Positions 29,858 through 38,276 of a DNA stretch of 64,000 bases are shown here, in pieces (the stretch's first letter is position 1; every line of letters begins with the position of its first letter). A model generated the notes under the pieces. That model did not search any database, was not told where the DNA came from, and saw only the letters and a list, made by a program, of their open reading frames with translations. The stretch is from Lactobacillus kimbladii (lineage in GTDB: Bacteria; Bacillota; Bacilli; Lactobacillales; Lactobacillaceae), in assembly GCF_014323605.1 (NCBI RefSeq), contig NZ_SCMB01000001.1, positions 558,001 to 622,000 on the forward strand, read 5' to 3'. The position numbers were made by a program, and so were the translations under genes.

Positions 29858-30016
29858 ATGGCTGATAAAGGTTTTAAAGACAAGGTAGCTGGTAAAGCTA
29901 AAGAAGTCAAAGGCAAAGTTCAACAAGCTGCCGGTGATGTCAAAGACAAAGCTCAAGAAGCTACTGAAAACGTCAAAGACAAAGTTGATGACGTTAAGGA
30001 TAAAATGAAAAAATAA
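29858..30016 (+). CDS. CsbD-like small stress protein
   Basis: 52 residues, MADKGFKDKVAGKAKEVKGK and so on, ending KDKMKK. It is made almost entirely of repeated KDK(V/A)/KGK units with Gln-Ala and Asp. This is the CsbD family pattern of small, hydrophilic, probably helical proteins induced by general stress in gram-positives. ATG follows a GGAAAGGACC site. It stands alone between the dnaB terminator and a two-way terminator. The molecular role is unknown. Confidence 0.85.
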   Translation: MADKGFKDKVAGKAKEVKGKVQQAAGDVKDKAQEATENVKDKVDDVKDKMKK

Positions 30017-30030
30017 TTGTTTAATTAACA

Positions 30031-30073
30031 AAAAAAGAGGCTGGAAAACTAAATGTTTTCCAGCCTCTTTTTT
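30031..30073. terminator. Bidirectional terminator
   Basis: A 19-base perfect stem (AAAAAAGAGGCTGGAAAAC with its complement) encloses a 5-base loop and is A-rich on one side and T-rich on the other. It lies between the converging csbD-like gene and the DUF2974 gene and can stop both. Confidence 0.9.
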
Positions 30074-30092
30074 GGGTTACACATGAAACAAT

Positions 30093-31292
30093 TTACCGTA
30101 ATTTACGCTGGATGCTTTTTGGCAACTTGATATTGGGACGTTCCGGATCGTAAAATTCATAAAAGACTGGAGCTTTATTAGAATCATTACTTTTAGGATA
30201 AAGTTCATAGTTGCTGTTCATCAAAGGCAGAGTCATATTCTTTTTATATGAATTCCAGATGTTGCTTAGTACCTGCGTCAGCAATTTTCTTTCTTCGGAT
30301 TCCAAGGATAAAAAGGCGCGGCCAAAGCGATAAGTTCCTACTATTTTATTACTGGTTAGCTGGTGTAATTCATCAATATCGTAATTTTCAAATGCCTCGA
30401 AAAGATCAGAAAAAGCATCGCTTCTTTCTTGATCAGGGATTGAATTATTAAAATTAATAAGAGCGTGTCTGATAACACGACTGCCTGACGATAACCCGTC
30501 AGCCAGGGTAAAACTGTCGCGCCCTACTGACCAGCGGCGCGGATCATGTTGGTTGCGCATAGGCACCGTACTTTTAACAACCAGTACTTGTTCAGGATGG
30601 TCCAGCATTGCACCAAAGATTGAGCCTTGAGGGATGTAGGTTTTCATTTTAGGCATAGAAGCAGTGAAGCCGGGACTCGTGTACACTTCATGGAAAAAGC
30701 CCGGCCCGTCAAAACTAATCGCTTTTATTACCCGCTTTTGAATTTCAGGACTAACTGCACTTAAAGCAAATTGAGCAAAGTTGCCTCCTTTTGAATGACC
30801 TAAGAGGTAAATCTGTTGGTCACTAAATTTATGTGCAATTTCAGTAAGATATTTAGCAGCCACTTCTTGACCATAAATTTCCGGCAAATAATTCATACCC
30901 ATATCTTCATTTAGACCGATCATGGTGCCGTCGGTTCCCCGAAAGGCAATAGCTATGGTGTTTGAATCAATAAAAAAGGTGACAGCAGTAAATTGCAAGG
31001 GATGCGGTTCTTTTTCCAGCCTATCAGTCCAATCCAAAATTTTAATGTTGCCAATTCTAGGACTTTCTGGTAATAACATAACCTCGGTTGCAGTTTCGGC
31101 ATACATTTGATGTTGAAAAGAGGGCAGCTTATACAGTTTTTCAGCTACTTCTCCTAAAGTATGACCAGTGGCAGAACTATCAGCTGGCAAATAAGCTATG
31201 GATGACAATAGCGAAGCATCTACACTGTTGAATGGTTTTTCTGAGAAGCTTAAGTCACCACGCCAGCGTAAATAATCAAGTGGTCCAGCCAT
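30093..31292 (-). CDS. DUF2974 (Mbeg1-like) alpha/beta hydrolase
   Basis: 399 residues, cytosolic, without a signal peptide. The nucleophile elbow GHSKGGNFA places the catalytic serine at 167. FRGTDGT (118-123) and AISFDGPGF are also typical of the lipase-like DUF2974 family. The substrate is unknown and could be a lipid or another ester. ATG 31292 follows an AAAGGAG site. A fragment of a second copy of this gene lies at 38277-38483. Confidence 0.85.
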   Translation of the reverse strand: MAGPLDYLRWRGDLSFSEKPFNSVDASLLSSIAYLPADSSATGHTLGEVAEKLYKLPSFQHQMYAETATEVMLLPESPRIGNIKILDWTDRLEKEPHPLQFTAVTFFIDSNTIAIAFRGTDGTMIGLNEDMGMNYLPEIYGQEVAAKYLTEIAHKFSDQQIYLLGHSKGGNFAQFALSAVSPEIQKRVIKAISFDGPGFFHEVYTSPGFTASMPKMKTYIPQGSIFGAMLDHPEQVLVVKSTVPMRNQHDPRRWSVGRDSFTLADGLSSGSRVIRHALINFNNSIPDQERSDAFSDLFEAFENYDIDELHQLTSNKIVGTYRFGRAFLSLESEERKLLTQVLSNIWNSYKKNMTLPLMNSNYELYPKSNDSNKAPVFYEFYDPERPNIKLPKSIQRKLR

Positions 31293-31408
31293 ATTAATTC
31301 TCCTTTCACAAAAAGTTTATATTAATATTGTAGTGAGTTTGCTCAGCTAAGATAAAAATTATGCAAAAAAAACAATAGAATTAACTATTGCTTAAAAAGT
31401 AATTTGCT

Positions 31409-32110
31409 CTATTTATCTATACTGGCATAACTGATGCGCTTGATGTCAGGATACTTGCGCAGGGCCATAATAATATCGTTTTCATCAATATTATTGTTAA
31501 TAATGCCGTCTACAAAAAAGATAATTCTTTCATCGCTGACAAAAAGTATTTTTACGGAAACATTTTCAACATGATTTGTTTCCAGTTCCTGCTCGATTAT
31601 GTGCAGAATGTCAGGCTTATTAACGGCTTCTATCTGAATGTTGAACCTGATATGCATGATGATTTTATCAATTATGGTATCATCATGAAACATCATCTGG
31701 ATAACAAAGAGCAAGGCAGTTGCTAAAATGCCAATAAAGTATAAACCAGAACCAATTGCCATCCCGATAGCAGCTGTTGCCCAGATACCAGCAGCAGTTG
31801 TCAAACCGGAAATCTGTTGCTTTTTAATTAAAATCGTTCCGGCGCCAATAAATGAAATACCTGAAACTATTTGCGCAGCAATTCTAGAAGGGTCCAAAGC
31901 AACGTCTGACATTTTTAATAAATCGCCAAAACCATACTTTGAAACTATCATAAATAGCGCGGAAGAAAAGGCAACTACAATATGTGTCCGCACTCCGGCA
32001 CTTTTTCTTTGAATCGCACGTTCATAACCGATCAACGCTCCGCACAAAGAAGCTACTACAATTCTTAATAGCCATGGGAGTTCTGCGTTAATCGATGCTA
32101 AATTTGCCAT
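31409..32110 (-). CDS. MgtC/SapB-family membrane protein
   Basis: About 233 residues from ATG 32110, which has a GGAGTGG site. A GTG nine bases upstream is also in frame. Four to five spans carry the MgtC core LCGALIGYERAIQRKSAGVRTH and GISFIGAGTILIKK. A C-terminal ACT-like cytosolic domain of about 90 residues follows. MgtC-type proteins affect Mg homeostasis and the proton motive force, but the exact role of lactobacillus members is unclear. Confidence 0.88.
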   Translation of the reverse strand: MANLASINAELPWLLRIVVASLCGALIGYERAIQRKSAGVRTHIVVAFSSALFMIVSKYGFGDLLKMSDVALDPSRIAAQIVSGISFIGAGTILIKKQQISGLTTAAGIWATAAIGMAIGSGLYFIGILATALLFVIQMMFHDDTIIDKIIMHIRFNIQIEAVNKPDILHIIEQELETNHVENVSVKILFVSDERIIFFVDGIINNNIDENDIIMALRKYPDIKRISYASIDK

Positions 32111-32209
32111 TACATCCACTCCATTTCTAAATCTATTCTTATATTATACTCTTAAAAAAGCGCGTCAAATGACAGTTATAACAAAAACTGGTAAAAAGTC
32201 AAAAAATGC

Positions 32210-32238
32210 TTGCGTAAACTTTTAGAATATGTTTTAAT
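32210..32238 (+). promoter_or_regulatory. Promoter of tRNA-Thr
   Basis: TTGCGT and TTTAAT are spaced by 17 bases, 27 bases before the mature tRNA 5' end. Confidence 0.5.
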
Positions 32239-32264
32239 TAATATCGTTGTCGAGATATGACAAT

Positions 32265-32337
32265 GCTGACTTAGCTCAGTTGGCAGAGCACGTCATTAGT
32301 AATGATGAGGTCGGAGGTTCGAATCCTCTAGTCAGCA
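32265..32337 (+). tRNA. tRNA-Thr (anticodon AGT)
   Basis: All four arms fold. The acceptor is GCTGACT/AGTCAGC, the D arm GCTC/GAGC, the anticodon stem CGTCA/TGATG with loop TTAGTAA, and the T arm GGAGG/CCTCT with loop TTCGAAT. The anticodon AGT reads ACN threonine codons. CCA is not encoded. The 3' end is the integration site of the island that follows. Confidence 0.95.
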
Positions 32338-32413
32338 TTCAGTAAAACAAGCGAAAGATTTCTAAGTCTGTTATCCAGGTTCAAAAGAACTTGAGAGAGC
32401 AGGCTTTTTTGTT
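32325..32413 (+). repeat. att-like repeat, copy A (tRNA 3' end plus terminator)
   Basis: This segment runs from the last 13 bases of tRNA-Thr through the tRNA terminator (AAGTCTG...CAGGCTTTTTT). It recurs with drift at 35550-35637. The shared core includes CGAAAGATTT, TAAGTCTGTTAT and AGGCTTTTTTGTT. Such a direct repeat starting inside a tRNA 3' end is the expected attL/attR footprint of an integrase. Confidence 0.8.
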
Positions 32414-32768
32414 ATTTTTGCATAGTTTGTTAACTTTTAAAAACACTTATGAATATTTAGGTCAGCCACAAGATTTGCCACACAAGATGAAAATTTGAAA
32501 TTTTGTGTGGAAATCTCTGAATACAAACGTCATAAAGGTTGATATGACTGCTTTTCTTGAGGTAGATCTATGTGGCAAAGTAAAGTAAAAAGCATAAATA
32601 TCGTTCATGCATAAGTAACTACAAGTTTAAAAATACTTAGTTACTAAATGTATTTGTTATGTCATTTCCTTCCATATCTTAAATTTTTACATTTTTAATG
32701 TCTAAAATTTTTTCTAAAGGATCTAATAATTCTAAACCATTTTTAGTAACAATGCTGTTGGTTAATTC
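32414..32768. other. Island left end, no intact gene
   Basis: No coding frame is supported here. It holds one inverted repeat (32478-32510, arms CCACACAA and TTGTGTGG). A related GCCACA/TTGCCACACA sequence is seen at about 35470, near the other end of the element. These may be recombinase or excisionase arm sites. Confidence 0.4.
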
Positions 32769-33193
32769 ACTGCAAGAATAGATATTGCGATAGATTTAAT
32801 TGATTATGGTTTTTCAGTTAATGGAATAAGTGATGGTCTAGCAAAAAAAGAACTGATTTTTTTGAATAAACAAGGAAACATAATAGGTTCAGAGCATTAT
32901 AAGATTATTGGGTAGCACTGAAGAAGCACAGACAATTTATGTTGGGTAGTAGGAGAAGTGAGGCTTTCTTACGAATTTGTAATAAGAAGATTGAACAAGC
33001 ACGATCAGACGGGCTATATCTAGCTGTTTCAATTGAATGTAAAGACTGGATAAGAATTGAAGCAGAATTTAAACATCGTCTGGCTAAGGAAATAGGTAAA
33101 TTAATTGCTTTGATGGAAACAGATGATATTTACCCAAGGCTATTAAGCTGTGTATTAGACTGGTGGTCGTTAGTAAAGAATAGGGGGAAATAA
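32769..33193 (+). pseudogene. Replication initiation protein (Rep_trans-like), broken
   Basis: Translated across frames it reads TARIDIAIDLIDYGFSVNGI, then GSTEEAQTIYVGSRRSEAFL and on to ...SCVLDWWSLVKNRGK. This is the pattern of plasmid/IME Rep_trans-type initiators (ARIDIAIDL and YVGSRRSEAFLRI). Two one-base shifts, both in GGG runs (about 32910 and 32945), break the frame, and the N-terminus is missing. The longest surviving piece is 84 residues from 32939. It suggests that the element was an IME or ICE with autonomous replication. Confidence 0.7.
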
Positions 33194-33528
33194 TGATAGA
33201 TAAGGAATTGCTTTATTCTTCAGAATGGGTAGTTTTGCATGAATTAGCTAAGAGAAAAGGATTAAGCGATCTTGAACGTATTCAAACTGATGCCTTGTTG
33301 AATAAAAAAGTTAACTAGTTTCTATTCAATGGAGCAACTGGCGTATTAATGCTAATTAAGGAAATATATGGTTCAACTGACTTAAAAGAATTTTATATGT
33401 TTCTTGATTATTTTATGAAAGATGTTGATAAACCAGGACATTATCAGTATTCAGATAAGATAAAAAGTGATATTAAAACGGTCAAGAGCGCTGTTCAAGA
33501 AAGTGAATTAAAAAAATATTTGGAGTAG
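33193..33528 (+). pseudogene. Hypothetical element protein, interrupted by a stop
   Basis: ATG overlaps the stop of the rep frame (TAATG). The frame encodes MIDKELLYSSEWVVLHELAK up to a TAG at 33316 and then continues in the same frame to 33528 (ending ...KKYLE), about 111 codons in all. I do not recognise the family. Its place between rep and xis is typical of small accessory proteins of integrative elements. Confidence 0.5.
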
Positions 33529-33578
33529 CTAAAACAAGAAACGACTAAATTAGATTCGGGAAAATGGGGTAGAAAGTA

Positions 33579-33726
33579 ATGTTCGGGACACAATTTTTGA
33601 ATGCGCAGCAAATAGCGCAAAAGTTAGGAATCAGTTATACGTATTTTTTTAAGGTGCTAAAATAAGTTTCATCACTGTCAGAATAAGTTTATCTATGAAC
33701 ATGATTTGACTAATAAAAATGAATAG
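33579..33726 (+). pseudogene. Excisionase-like protein, frameshifted
   Basis: The frame reads MFGTQFLNAQQIAQKLGISY and then shifts near 33660, continuing NKFHHCQNKFIYEHDLTNKN before a stop. The first part looks like the winged-helix or MerR-like N-terminus of small excisionases (AQQIAQKLGIS). It lies directly upstream of the integrase remnant, the usual xis-int order. Confidence 0.5.
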
Positions 33727-33756
33727 ATCACTTTGAATATTAAAGATTATCGGCTA

Positions 33757-34037
33757 TGTGCTTTTGGCTATCCAGTTGTGCAACATAGTATGAATGATAT
33801 GTTGAAAAAATTGTGTAATAAAGTTGGATAAATAACGGTAAGTTAAGTATTAGTATGTATACGTGTCGGCATACGGTAGTAACTAAATTAGGTAATACTC
33901 CGGGTATGAGTTATCCATGGGCAGCAAGTCGTATGGGGCATACAGTAAAAATGTTTATGAAAACGTATGTCCATGTAGATGAGGATCGGAACGTGGAAAT
34001 GTCGGAGTTAGTGATAGATAATATTAGCTTGAAATAA
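33757..34037 (+). pseudogene. Tyrosine recombinase (integrase) C-terminal remnant
   Basis: The open part (33855-34037) encodes [28 protein letters not shown] and a short tail. These are the Arg of the catalytic RHT motif, the His of GH, and the Tyr nucleophile in TYVH. Upstream sequence (FGYPVVQHSMNDMLKKL) belongs to the same domain in a shifted frame, with a stop in between. The normally conserved first His of the HxxR motif is a Tyr here. Only about 90 of some 390 residues remain, so it is not active. Confidence 0.8.
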
Positions 34038-34122
34038 TGAATAAATTTATCATTGACGTTTATAATTGTTTTTTTTTATATAATAACTTTGTATTTTATG
34101 TTATGTAAAGGTGGTAAATTAA

Positions 34123-34790
34123 ATGAAAAAGATAAAAGTTTATTTAGTAACAGTTTTATCTGTACTTTTATTAGGAGTGCAAACCCTACCTGTGTTGGCA
34201 AAGACTGAAAGTATCACTCCTACAAGTAATTCATAGATTTAATTCAAAAGAATCAACTTACGTAATCGACAAACAATCTAAATACTATAAAACTGTTTGG
34301 AAAAAAGCAATATCGGCTTGGAATAAAGTGGGTTTTAGTTGGAAAAAATCCAGTAGCTCGAAAATTCATTTGATGTCACTTACTATGAAGCAAGATAAGC
34401 GTAAAGTTGACAATAAATCTGATAGAATGACAAAGAATATTGCAGAACATATATTATATGGTCGTATAAAGGAACCGATATAATAGCAAAGGCAGACGTT
34501 AAGTTAAATAAAGATACTTTAAAAAAGAATCTTTTTACCCAAAAAGAAAGATAAATGTTGCTGAACATGAATTAGGACATGCTTTAGGTTTAAATCATAA
34601 TTTAAAAAATAGTAAATCTGTTATGAATCCAGCCAATAGATATTATTCTATTAAAAAACCTGATATAAAGGGAATGAATAAAATTTATTCTAAGGTTGTT
34701 AATAATGATATGATTGATAAGAAACCTAAATTGGTAAAGACTGTTTTTCGATTGAAAATAGACTCACAACATAAAAATAGAGCTAGTTGA
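34123..34790 (+). pseudogene. Secreted matrixin-type zinc metalloprotease, broken
   Basis: The pre-sequence MKKIKVYLVTVLSVLLLGVQ ... VLAK is a clear signal peptide. After frameshifts at about 34235, 34480 and 34555 the sequence gives AWNKVGFSWKK, then AEHELGHALGLNHN, the HExxHxxGxxH zinc site. SVMNPA follows as the Met-turn, together the mark of the M10/matrixin clan. The ribosome site is good (AAGGTGG). It lies just behind the integrase remnant, in a cargo position, and directly before an intact secreted protein. Confidence 0.75.
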
Positions 34791-34808
34791 TAAAGCGAGG
34801 TAAAGATT

Positions 34809-35462
34809 ATGAATAAGCGAAAAATTTTAAATGTAAGTATAGCTGCAACTTCTATGATACTGTTTGCTAGTGGATTAACTACATCAGTTTCTGCTAAAAA
34901 TGGGTTAAGTATTGTAAAAGTTGGAAAAACTGTTTGTCCTGCATATGGTATAGCTAATTTTCATACGGTATATTCTGGGAAGACACATAGAATTACTTTT
35001 ACAGGTACTGCTTCAGGCTTTAAAACTTTAACTATAAAATATGGTAATAAAGTCGTTAAATCAGTTAAGGTTAAGAAAAATGGTGAGAAGTTTAAAGTAA
35101 ATGTTTCTTTTAAGGGATATAACACCTTTAAAATTTATGGCGATAAAAAAATATTAAAGACGGTAACTTCGTCCAAGTATGCAACCAAAAAGCCGAATAT
35201 TTATTCATATGATCAATCAGAAGATAATTTGAAGGTTAAATTATATGGTAAAAAGGGCGATATCATTATTGTTTGGAAGAATGGACAGCCAATTAATAGA
35301 CAAAAAGTTGTTTCATCTGAATTAACAACTCTAACGGTGGAAAATAGTGCATTCGATGATAATGCCAAAGTAGTAATTACGGAACGTAAATTAGGTAAAA
35401 AGACCAGTAAGGGTATTCAATTATCTAAATTGGATATTGGTGAGCATGCTATTATGAATTAA
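34809..35462 (+). CDS. Secreted protein of unknown family (paralogue A)
   Basis: 217 residues with a signal peptide ending SVSAKNG. The mature part is Lys-rich, predicted beta, and seems to have two halves. The first is FHTVYSGKTHRITFTGTASG followed by IKYGNKVVKS and FKGYNTFKIYGDKKILKTV. The second is VKLYGKKGDIIIVWKNGQP. The protein at 38779-39411 is clearly homologous, with FHSNYSGKMHKITFSGR and FKGYETFKIYGDKKLLKTV. A third, truncated copy lies at 39596. No catalytic motif is visible. An Ig-like or surface-binding fold is a guess. ATG follows an AGCGAGG site 18 bases after the metalloprotease remnant. Confidence 0.7.
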   Translation: MNKRKILNVSIAATSMILFASGLTTSVSAKNGLSIVKVGKTVCPAYGIANFHTVYSGKTHRITFTGTASGFKTLTIKYGNKVVKSVKVKKNGEKFKVNVSFKGYNTFKIYGDKKILKTVTSSKYATKKPNIYSYDQSEDNLKVKLYGKKGDIIIVWKNGQPINRQKVVSSELTTLTVENSAFDDNAKVVITERKLGKKTSKGIQLSKLDIGEHAIMN

Positions 35463-35549
35463 GCTTAATGCCACAATTTTTGCCACACAGTTTTATTGTT
35501 AATGGATGTAATTATTGATGTAGCAATAAAATTAAGTGTAAGACTAGAT

Positions 35550-35637
35550 GCTTCTAGTCGCACTAAGAAAACAATCGAAAGATTTTTAAGTCTGTTATTC
35601 AGGTTTAGAAGAACTTAGAATGATAGGCTTTTTTGTT
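35550..35637 (+). repeat. att-like repeat, copy B
   Basis: This is a drifted second copy of 32325-32413. CTTCTAGTCGCACT matches the tRNA end CTCTAGTCAGCATT, then AAAACAATCGAAAGATTTTT, TAAGTCTGTTATTCAGGTTT and AGGCTTTTTTGTT. It marks the right end of the first element and the left end of a second one. Confidence 0.75.
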
Positions 35638-35717
35638 GTAGTCATTTTGGCGTTGGCAAAATAAGTTCTCCTTGAAGATGATTTAATTGTATTAAATATT
35701 ATGCTTGGTGTGCCCTA

Positions 35718-35905
35718 GGCTAACCAATTACACCAAAAGTATGTGATATATTGAAGCAAATATGTGACAAAGTTGAAATTAAATAGTGGGCTTTATATGT
35801 CAGCATGTATACTTATCTGTATAAAAGTAGTAATTAAATTAGACAATCTCCTGTATTAGCTAGTCCCAGATAGCTAGCTGAATAAAGATATTGGAATGTT
35901 GGAAG
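35718..35905 (+). pseudogene. Second integrase remnant, heavily decayed
   Basis: At DNA level it lines up with the first remnant. GGCTAACCAATTACACC matches GGCTATCCAGTTGTGC. GTATACTTATCTGTATAAAAG matches GTATACGTGTCGGCATACGG. AATTAAATTAGACAATCTCC matches ACTAAATTAGGTAATACTCC. Stops fill all frames and the segment that should carry the catalytic Tyr is deleted. It sits behind att copy B, as the first remnant sits inside the first element. Confidence 0.6.
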
Positions 35906-36002
35906 TAATTATTGACATATGCATAGGATATAAAAACATATTAACTTATATATTAATACATAATAAAATGTAACCGTTATTGACAGGTAGAGTATTACAA
36001 CA

Positions 36003-36545
36003 ATGAAAAAAGTAAGAAATATTTATTAGTTTGTATAGCATTGCTGTATACTATTGGAGTAATAGTAATCCTCCGTATTAGCTAAGAAAGCTGTAACACC
36101 AATAACTAGATTAAAAAATTTTGCAAAACGCAAGGGGTTGAGTAGGAAAGGCGTTAAAGTACAACTAGAATATGCTTGGACAGAGTTGCACCATGCAGTA
36201 GCAAAAGACGGATCAATTACTAATGGTGGTCCAGATTGGATAGACATATACAATCATGGAATTTCTATCAAAGAATGGTGGAAAATGGATAACGTATCAG
36301 ATATAGCTGGTATTTATACTGACTGTTTTGGTCGTGGTGCTATCAGTCATATGGCACACAACGATCCCCATGAGGCTAATGCTAGAAAATGGTACGCTAA
36401 ATTAGCCGGTACTACGCCAGACAGTGAAGGCGGACAAATTGACGACGATACTATTAGTACTGACGGTGGTGGTGGCTGTGGTAGTGGTGATCAAAACGCA
36501 GGTGGGGCAAAAGCTATCGGCGAAAAATTATCATATATGTGGTCA
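36003..36545 (+). pseudogene. Secreted Cys-containing protein, broken and truncated
   Basis: The signal peptide is spread over frames (KKYLLVCIALLYTIGVIV, then SSVLAKKAVTP). A long frame follows (LSRKGVKVQLEYAWTELHHA ... EWWKMDNVSDIAGIYTDCFG ... DDDTISTDGGGGCGSGDQNA). I do not recognise the family. It is secreted, has two cysteines and a Gly-rich tail, and lies directly before an exporter, which would fit a bacteriocin-like or other exported substrate. The 3' end is lost by fusion to the ABC gene near 36545. Confidence 0.5.
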
Positions 36546-37518
36546 CACTTTCAGGTTATGGCTTTTATTGGTTCGCTTCTACAGTTGCTCATACAGTCCT
36601 TGGCGCTGGCGCTTTATTGATGTTTATTTCTGTCATTGCAGCTGTTTCTTCTTTGGCTACGTTAGTAGAATACAGCAGTCTGCTTTATGATTCACTTTTA
36701 TGGGTAGAAAAATATCAGCGCTTTGAAAATTACCATGATGACTTTCAAAGTGGTACTAAAGAAATAGCCGCACCGATTGAGCAAATTAAATTAGGGCATG
36801 TTTCGTTTGTTTATCCCTTTTCTAAAAATGAAGTTTTGCATGATTTGAATTTTCAAATTAATCAAGGTGAAAAAATTGCTGTAGTGGGTGAAAATGGTTC
36901 AGGCAAGTCAACTTTAATTAAATTATTGTTGCGTTTTTATGATCCGAGTAAGGGAAAGATCGAGCTTAACGGTAATGATTTACGTGAATTTGCTCTTGCA
37001 AATTATCGGCAAAATTTATCCGTCACTTTTCAGGACTATTCTAAATTTAAGTTGAGTTTGGCCGACAATGTAGCAGTTTTTCGTCCAGGCGGTAACGCGA
37101 AAATTAAATCTGCGTTGAAGAAGGCAGGTTTAGAAACATTGCTTAAAGATAAAAATATCGACTTAAATACAATTTTAAGTAAGGAATTTGCGAATGGCAC
37201 TGAACTTTCAGGAGGACAGTGGCAAAAATAGCACTTGCACGTGACATGTATACTAATGCTCAAGTAGAGTTCTTAGATGAGCCTACTGTGGCTTTAGACG
37301 CTAAAAGTGAAAATGAAATTTACCAGCATTTTTTGGCAGAAAACGAGGGCAAAACAATTATTTTTGTAACACATCACTTGTCGGCCATGAAATATGCGGA
37401 TAAAATTCTCTTTTTACAAAATGGCAGAGTTCTGGGCTTTGATACACACGAAAAATTAATCAGGAGTAATGCTGATTATCGCAATATGTATAATTTACAA
37501 AAAGAGGCTTATATATAA
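36539..37518 (+). pseudogene. ABC exporter (permease-ATPase), truncated and frameshifted
   Basis: Only the last membrane span and the ATPase remain. The motifs are VVGENGSGKSTLIKLL (Walker A), ELSGGQWQK (signature), FLDEPTVALD (Walker B) and FVTHHLSA (H-loop). A missing A in the run at about 37228 shifts the frame right after the signature, splitting the domain into 36539-37231 and 37219-37518. The N-terminal membrane part is replaced by the secreted-protein remnant. The type is peptide or lipid exporter. It is related only generally to the two intact exporters at 49965 and 58804. Confidence 0.8.
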
Positions 37519-37537
37519 GTATAAATAGATATAACAA

Positions 37538-37590
37538 AAATAGATAAAACCTATGTTTATTTTAGTGTTAAATGTAGATTTTATCTATTT
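37538..37590. terminator. Terminator between ABC remnant and membrane protein gene
   Basis: A 12-base perfect stem, AAATAGATAAAA with TTTTATCTATTT, encloses a 29-base loop. It lies between converging units and has T-rich ends in both directions. Confidence 0.6.
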
Positions 37591-37613
37591 TATATTCCGA
37601 AACTTTTTAATTG

Positions 37614-38171
37614 TTATTTTACTTCATCTATGTCATCTTCAGCTAAACGATGATGGTATAAGCTTTGATCTGTTTTATCAATGTCTGTTGTCAATGCTTC
37701 TTCAATAGCTTGCTGAATTTCAATCATGTTTTGTTTATTATAAAATGGAACGGATATTTCGTATGCTGTGCCACCCTTTTCAATTGATAATTTAGTCATG
37801 ATACCATTTAAAAAGATTCCGATACCAATTAATAAGATAATAACACCGATTGCTGTATCAGAGTTAAACATTCCCAATCCAGTCGTTGCTATAATCACAC
37901 CAAAAATGAAGTCTTTAACGGAGTAAGATGTATCAATTGAAGCATCAGATATATTTTTTAAAGGAATATTTTGTTTATGCTTACCAGCTGGAAGTAGGCC
38001 CAGTACTGTATTTTGCTCAACTATTCTTACAAATCTATAGTCAACTGCCACTGATCCCTTAATCCAAAAAAGTAATGTACTGGCAGAAAATTCTTTTTTA
38101 AACCACGTCTTATTACGTGACTTATTCATTTCTACTTTCTTTTCTCCTGTTTCTTTGATTACTTCTGGCAT
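37614..38171 (-). CDS. Hypothetical membrane protein with PH-like domain
   Basis: 185 residues with a soluble N-terminus of about 85 residues, then two adjacent spans (FIFGVIIATTGLGMF and AIGVIILLIGIGIFLNGI), a short beta-rich part and a charged tail. The STLLFWIKGSVAVDYRFVRI...LGLLPAGKHKQNIPLKNI pattern resembles small bacterial PH-like membrane proteins. The function is unknown. ATG follows an AGGAGG site. It is one of the few intact genes in the island. Confidence 0.65.
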   Translation of the reverse strand: MPEVIKETGEKKVEMNKSRNKTWFKKEFSASTLLFWIKGSVAVDYRFVRIVEQNTVLGLLPAGKHKQNIPLKNISDASIDTSYSVKDFIFGVIIATTGLGMFNSDTAIGVIILLIGIGIFLNGIMTKLSIEKGGTAYEISVPFYNKQNMIEIQQAIEEALTTDIDKTDQSLYHHRLAEDDIDEVK

Positions 38172-38276
38172 ATTTTTCCTCCTAAATTAATTATAAAAAT
38201 GTCTTAAAGCCTTAAGAAATTTTTATAAATTACTATAGCACATTAAAGCCGTTATTAACAGTGCTCTAGAGGCATT

